DNA of 9,139 bases from Clostridiaceae bacterium. GTDB lineage: Bacteria > Bacillota > Clostridia > Oscillospirales > Acutalibacteraceae. Numbering within the stretch: position 1 is the stretch's first letter; every line of letters starts with the position of its first letter. Of the stretch, positions 7,406-9,139 are shown one piece after another. The notes beneath the pieces are model-generated. The model did no database searches. It saw only the letters and a program-made list of their open reading frames with translations, and was not told the DNA's origin. The translations under genes were made by a program, and so were the position numbers. The stretch lies in assembly GCA_016297555.1 (NCBI GenBank), contig JAEDGK010000084.1:1-9139 (forward strand), given 5' to 3'.

Positions 7406-7431
7406 GGAACGCCGAGGACGGCGTTCCCTAC
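7406..7431 (-). repeat. GTAGGG-headed hairpin, GGAACGCCG variant
   Basis: On the minus strand the arms GGAACGCCG and CGGCGTTCC close a TCCT loop. It differs from the copies at 5840-5865 and 7673-7698 only by a C-G for T-A exchange at a single stem pair, so pairing is kept. Confidence 0.92.
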
Positions 7432-7451
7432 GGAAATTTGTGCTGATTTTG

Positions 7452-7476
7452 GGACGATGTGGGCATCGTCCACTAC
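7452..7476 (-). repeat. GTAG-headed hairpin, GGACGATG type
   Basis: Arms GGACGATG and CATCGTCC (7452-7471 on the plus strand) close a 4-nt loop, CCCA on the minus strand. The head reads GTAGTGG instead of GTAGGG. The module is absent from the matching place in mosaic A. Confidence 0.85.
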
Positions 7477-7478
7477 GA

Positions 7479-7484
7479 ATTATA
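7479..7484 (-). promoter_or_regulatory. Possible -10 box for the PBP gene inside mosaic B
   Basis: TATAAT on the minus strand (7484 to 7479) lies about 130 nt upstream of the PBP start. The best-spaced -35 (CTAATG) is poor and there is no TGn extension, so this is a weak candidate. It matters only because the PBP gene is separated from its upstream SEDS partner by hairpins and may need its own promoter. Confidence 0.2.
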
Positions 7485-7501
7485 CCGCAAGCTCACAGCA
7501 G

Positions 7502-7558
7502 CATTAGCCTCCTTTGGCAAAGGAGGTGGATTTTGCGGAGCAAAAGACGGAGGATTGG
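7502..7558 (-). repeat. CCTCC module, second copy with a different inner hairpin
   Basis: The 28 bp at 7502-7529 are the exact reverse complement of 5786-5813, and the 13 bp at 7546-7558 of 5759-5771. Between them sits the hairpin TTTTGCGGAGCAAAA (7531-7545) in place of ACGGCTTCGCCGT in the other copy. Confidence 0.9.
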
Positions 7559-7582
7559 AAATAAAAAAACAATCATTTTTTC

Positions 7583-7608
7583 GGCGGCTTGTGGGCAAGC
7601 CGCCCTAC
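7583..7608 (-). repeat. GTAGGG-headed hairpin, GGCGGCTTG type, second copy
   Basis: Exact 26-bp reverse complement of 5711-5736, with 9-bp arms and a 4-nt loop. It lies between the AT end box and the CCTCC module, as its partner does. Confidence 0.92.
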
Positions 7609-7639
7609 ATTGGATTTATAACCAAGCGATATAATTTCG

Positions 7640-7667
7640 CAATTCATTAATTACGCATTCCGAATTG
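7640..7667 (-). repeat. AT end box, second copy
   Basis: CAATTC and GAATTG ends enclose a core containing AATTACGCATT, which is shared, as reverse complement, with 5871-5904. It is 6 bp shorter than that copy, and the ends pair over six bases rather than eight. Confidence 0.7.
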
Positions 7668-7672
7668 TTTTC

Positions 7673-7698
7673 GGAACGCTGAGGACAGCGTTCCCTAC
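7673..7698 (-). repeat. GTAGGG-headed hairpin, GGAACGCTG type, second copy
   Basis: Exact 26-bp reverse complement of 5840-5865. It lies outside the AT end box, so it may belong to a neighbouring mosaic unit rather than to the unit matching mosaic A. Confidence 0.92.
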
Positions 7699-7740
7699 AA
7701 AAATCGTAATTTTTCAACAGTTTCGGCATGACAAGCAGAC

Positions 7741-7764
7741 GGCGGGAGCAAGCCCCCGCCCTAC
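7741..7764 (-). repeat. GTAGGG-headed hairpin, GC-rich type
   Basis: On the plus strand GGCGGG (7741-7746) pairs with CCCGCC (7755-7760), followed by CTAC, so the minus strand is headed GTAGGG like the others. The loop is longer (8 nt) and the stem shorter. No second copy lies in this window. Confidence 0.75.
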
Positions 7765-7797
7765 CCGTTAAGGTAACATTTTGAGGAGCAATTATAA

Positions 7798-7822
7798 TCG
7801 GTCATAGGCAGAGCCTATCCGA
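7798..7822 (-). terminator. Weak candidate terminator behind the SEDS gene
   Basis: ATAGGC and GCCTAT (7804-7818) pair around an AGA loop. The stem is extended by TCGG/CCGA with a 2-nt bulge. It lies 16 nt after the SEDS stop, but the sequence after it in the leftward direction (ATTATAATT) is a poor T tract, so termination would be partial at best. Confidence 0.35.
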
Positions 7823-7838
7823 ACCTCTTACCTCGGCT

Positions 7839-9119
7839 TCATCCTGCCCGCTTTGTTTTTTTGATTGCTATATCGGGCTTGGGCGGCTCAAAGGGTGCGC
7901 CTGCGGCGCGGATATAGGCAAGCAGACCCCACGAGCAGAGCATACTCGAGCCGCCTCTGCTGACAAACGGCAGAGTTACGCCCGTGAGCGGGAGCAGGTC
8001 GGTTATGCCGAAAACATTCAGCGAAAGCTGGAAAAGCAGCATACCTGCCGCAGACACCGCCGCAATCGCATAAAAGGTGGAAGCGCTTGTTTTTGCGGAG
8101 CGGATTGCAAAAAAGGCAATGCCCGCGAAGCAAAGAAGAACTGCAATTCCGACAATCAGACCCATTTCTTCACAGATAACGCCGAAAACAAGGTCGGTTG
8201 ACGCGGCGTAAACATCACGCAGATGCCCCTCGCCGATGCCGAGCCCGAAAAGTCCGCCGCTTGCGGAATAAATCAGAACACGGGTTTGCTGATAGCCCGT
8301 GGTGTCCATAAAATCCCACACATGGCGGTAGGCGGCAAAGCGGTTTGCCACATAGGGCTTGAAATAGATAACAAGAGCCGCGCCCATTAAAGCAACGGTG
8401 CAGATGAGGACTATCGTTCTCAAATCGCCCGAGCGCATAAATGCAATCAGGATAAATGTAAAAAAGAAAATAAGAGCCGTTCCGAAGTCCTTCATCAGAA
8501 ACAGTGCGCCGACGCATCCGAGCGAGAAGATAACATATTTTGTAAGGCTGGTATTTGACAGCAGCTTTTCAAGCGAAACCGCGCCCACGAGAATGAAAGC
8601 AACCTTTACAAGCTCCGAGGGCTGGATTGAGAAGAAGCCGAGGTCAATCCAGTTCAGAGTGCCGTTGACGGTTTTTGCAAGCAAAAGGTTTGCCGCCAAA
8701 ACGCCGAGCGAGCCTATTGCGGCGGGGTAACGGAGAATACACGCCACATTGACATCTTTGATAAGCAGCAGCATTATCAGATAGACTGCAAGCCCCATGC
8801 CTATGGCGATAATCTGCTTTAAGGCGTAAGCCTCGCTGAAGCTCGCGCAGATTGTCAGCCCTATTCCCGAGAGGAAAAAGGCGATTGCTTCAAGCTCAAA
8901 ATAGTCGTTGCCCGTTACAAGAGTGCCTATGAGCATATAGACCCATTCGGCGGCTATGTAGCCGAAGAAAATATAGACCATCGTAAGGCTCAGCTCCGCC
9001 TCACGGCAAAGCACGCAGGCGGCGCAGATGAGCTGAAACGCCGTCATGAGAAGCAAAACAGTTATTTGTTTGAAATGCGGCTGTTTTTTAACAGCGGTTT
9101 CTGCCGTTGTAATCACCAC
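7839..9119 (-). CDS. SEDS-family peptidoglycan glycosyltransferase (FtsW/RodA/SpoVE)
   Basis: An integral-membrane polymerase that extends glycan strands from lipid II, normally in complex with a class B PBP such as the one encoded downstream. The 426 residues hold about 12 hydrophobic segments. Family hallmarks are WIDLGFFSIQPSELVKVAF (157-175), KDFGTALI (210-217), GGLFGLGIGEG (288-298), TDLVFGVICEEMG (308-320), which carries the conserved Asp at 309, and TLPFVSRGGSSML (382-394). Two hydrophobic segments (about 18-36 and 45-63) precede the usual ten. The start is uncertain. The first usable codon is a GTG at 9119, followed by a second GTG; AAAAGG directly before is too close for a good ribosome binding site. 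The frame stays open to the window edge, so the true start may lie beyond 9139. FtsW, RodA and SpoVE cannot be told apart here. Confidence 0.93.
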   Translation of the reverse strand: MVITTAETAVKKQPHFKQITVLLLMTAFQLICAACVLCREAELSLTMVYIFFGYIAAEWVYMLIGTLVTGNDYFELEAIAFFLSGIGLTICASFSEAYALKQIIAIGMGLAVYLIMLLLIKDVNVACILRYPAAIGSLGVLAANLLLAKTVNGTLNWIDLGFFSIQPSELVKVAFILVGAVSLEKLLSNTSLTKYVIFSLGCVGALFLMKDFGTALIFFFTFILIAFMRSGDLRTIVLICTVALMGAALVIYFKPYVANRFAAYRHVWDFMDTTGYQQTRVLIYSASGGLFGLGIGEGHLRDVYAASTDLVFGVICEEMGLIVGIAVLLCFAGIAFFAIRSAKTSASTFYAIAAVSAAGMLLFQLSLNVFGITDLLPLTGVTLPFVSRGGSSMLCSWGLLAYIRAAGAPFEPPKPDIAIKKTKRAG

Positions 9120-9139
9120 CTTTTGCGTTGATTTCGGGA

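Larger units (their letters stand above)
7406..7764 (-). repeat. Composite hairpin mosaic B, between the SEDS and PBP genes
   Basis: This fills most of the 490-bp gene-free stretch 7349-7838. Read on the minus strand it holds GTAGGG-headed hairpins at 7764-7741 and 7698-7673, the AT end box 7667-7640, a GTAGGG hairpin 7608-7583, the CCTCC module 7558-7502, a variant hairpin 7476-7452 and a GTAGGG hairpin 7431-7406. From the end box onwards the order equals mosaic A, with the 7476-7452 hairpin extra. A small palindrome (ACGGATTCTCCGT, about 7375-7387) lies just before the PBP ribosome binding site. No ORF here looks real. Confidence 0.85.

Noticed and set aside
7368..7650. Plus-strand open frames across mosaic B
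   Set aside because: They run through hairpin repeats, have no credible ribosome binding site, and the amino-acid sequence is not protein-like.
7406..7764. CRISPR array
   Set aside because: Repeats are self-complementary, of several types and unevenly spaced, without constant-length spacers or cas genes.

Overview
The window looks like chromosome of a Gram-positive, anaerobic Clostridia-type bacterium, probably in the Oscillospiraceae/Ruminococcaceae neighbourhood. The basis is moderate GC, strong GGAGG-type ribosome binding sites, sigma-A-like promoters, a DUF6171-like small Cys protein, a multi-pass histidine kinase of a clostridial type, a SEDS/PBP pair, and intergenic hairpin mosaics of a kind I associate with gut Clostridia. 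No genus is assigned; this is inference from protein style, not a database match.

Layout. Positions 1-53 hold the 5' part of a leftward tRNA-Gly(GCC) with a near-perfect promoter at 67-95. Diverging from it is a tight rightward block (218-5618): a GH51 alpha-L-arabinofuranosidase, a small Cys-rich protein overlapping it by ATGA, an OmpR-type response regulator, a six-TM histidine kinase (overlapping by one base) and a CAP/SCP-domain lipoprotein. From 5619 to 5980 there is no gene: it holds a mosaic of hairpin repeats and then a strong terminator. Two leftward genes follow: a class B-like penicillin-binding transpeptidase (5981-7348) and, upstream of it, a SEDS (FtsW/RodA/SpoVE) glycosyltransferase (7839 to at least 9119). 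They are separated by 490 bp that hold a second hairpin mosaic.

How the genes work together. The rightward block couples extracellular sensing (kinase and regulator) with one secreted CAP lipoprotein; the arabinofuranosidase upstream appears cytoplasmic and would degrade imported arabino-oligosaccharides. The leftward pair is a peptidoglycan polymerase plus its cognate transpeptidase.

The most unusual content is non-coding. The intergenic regions on either side of the transpeptidase gene carry the same ordered set of short hairpin modules in opposite orientation. There are exact 26-28 bp matches, one stem pair that covaries between copies (C-G to T-A), and one slot where two unrelated hairpins replace each other inside identical flanks. 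This points to a structure-maintained, modular, probably mobile or recombining element family with no coding capacity.
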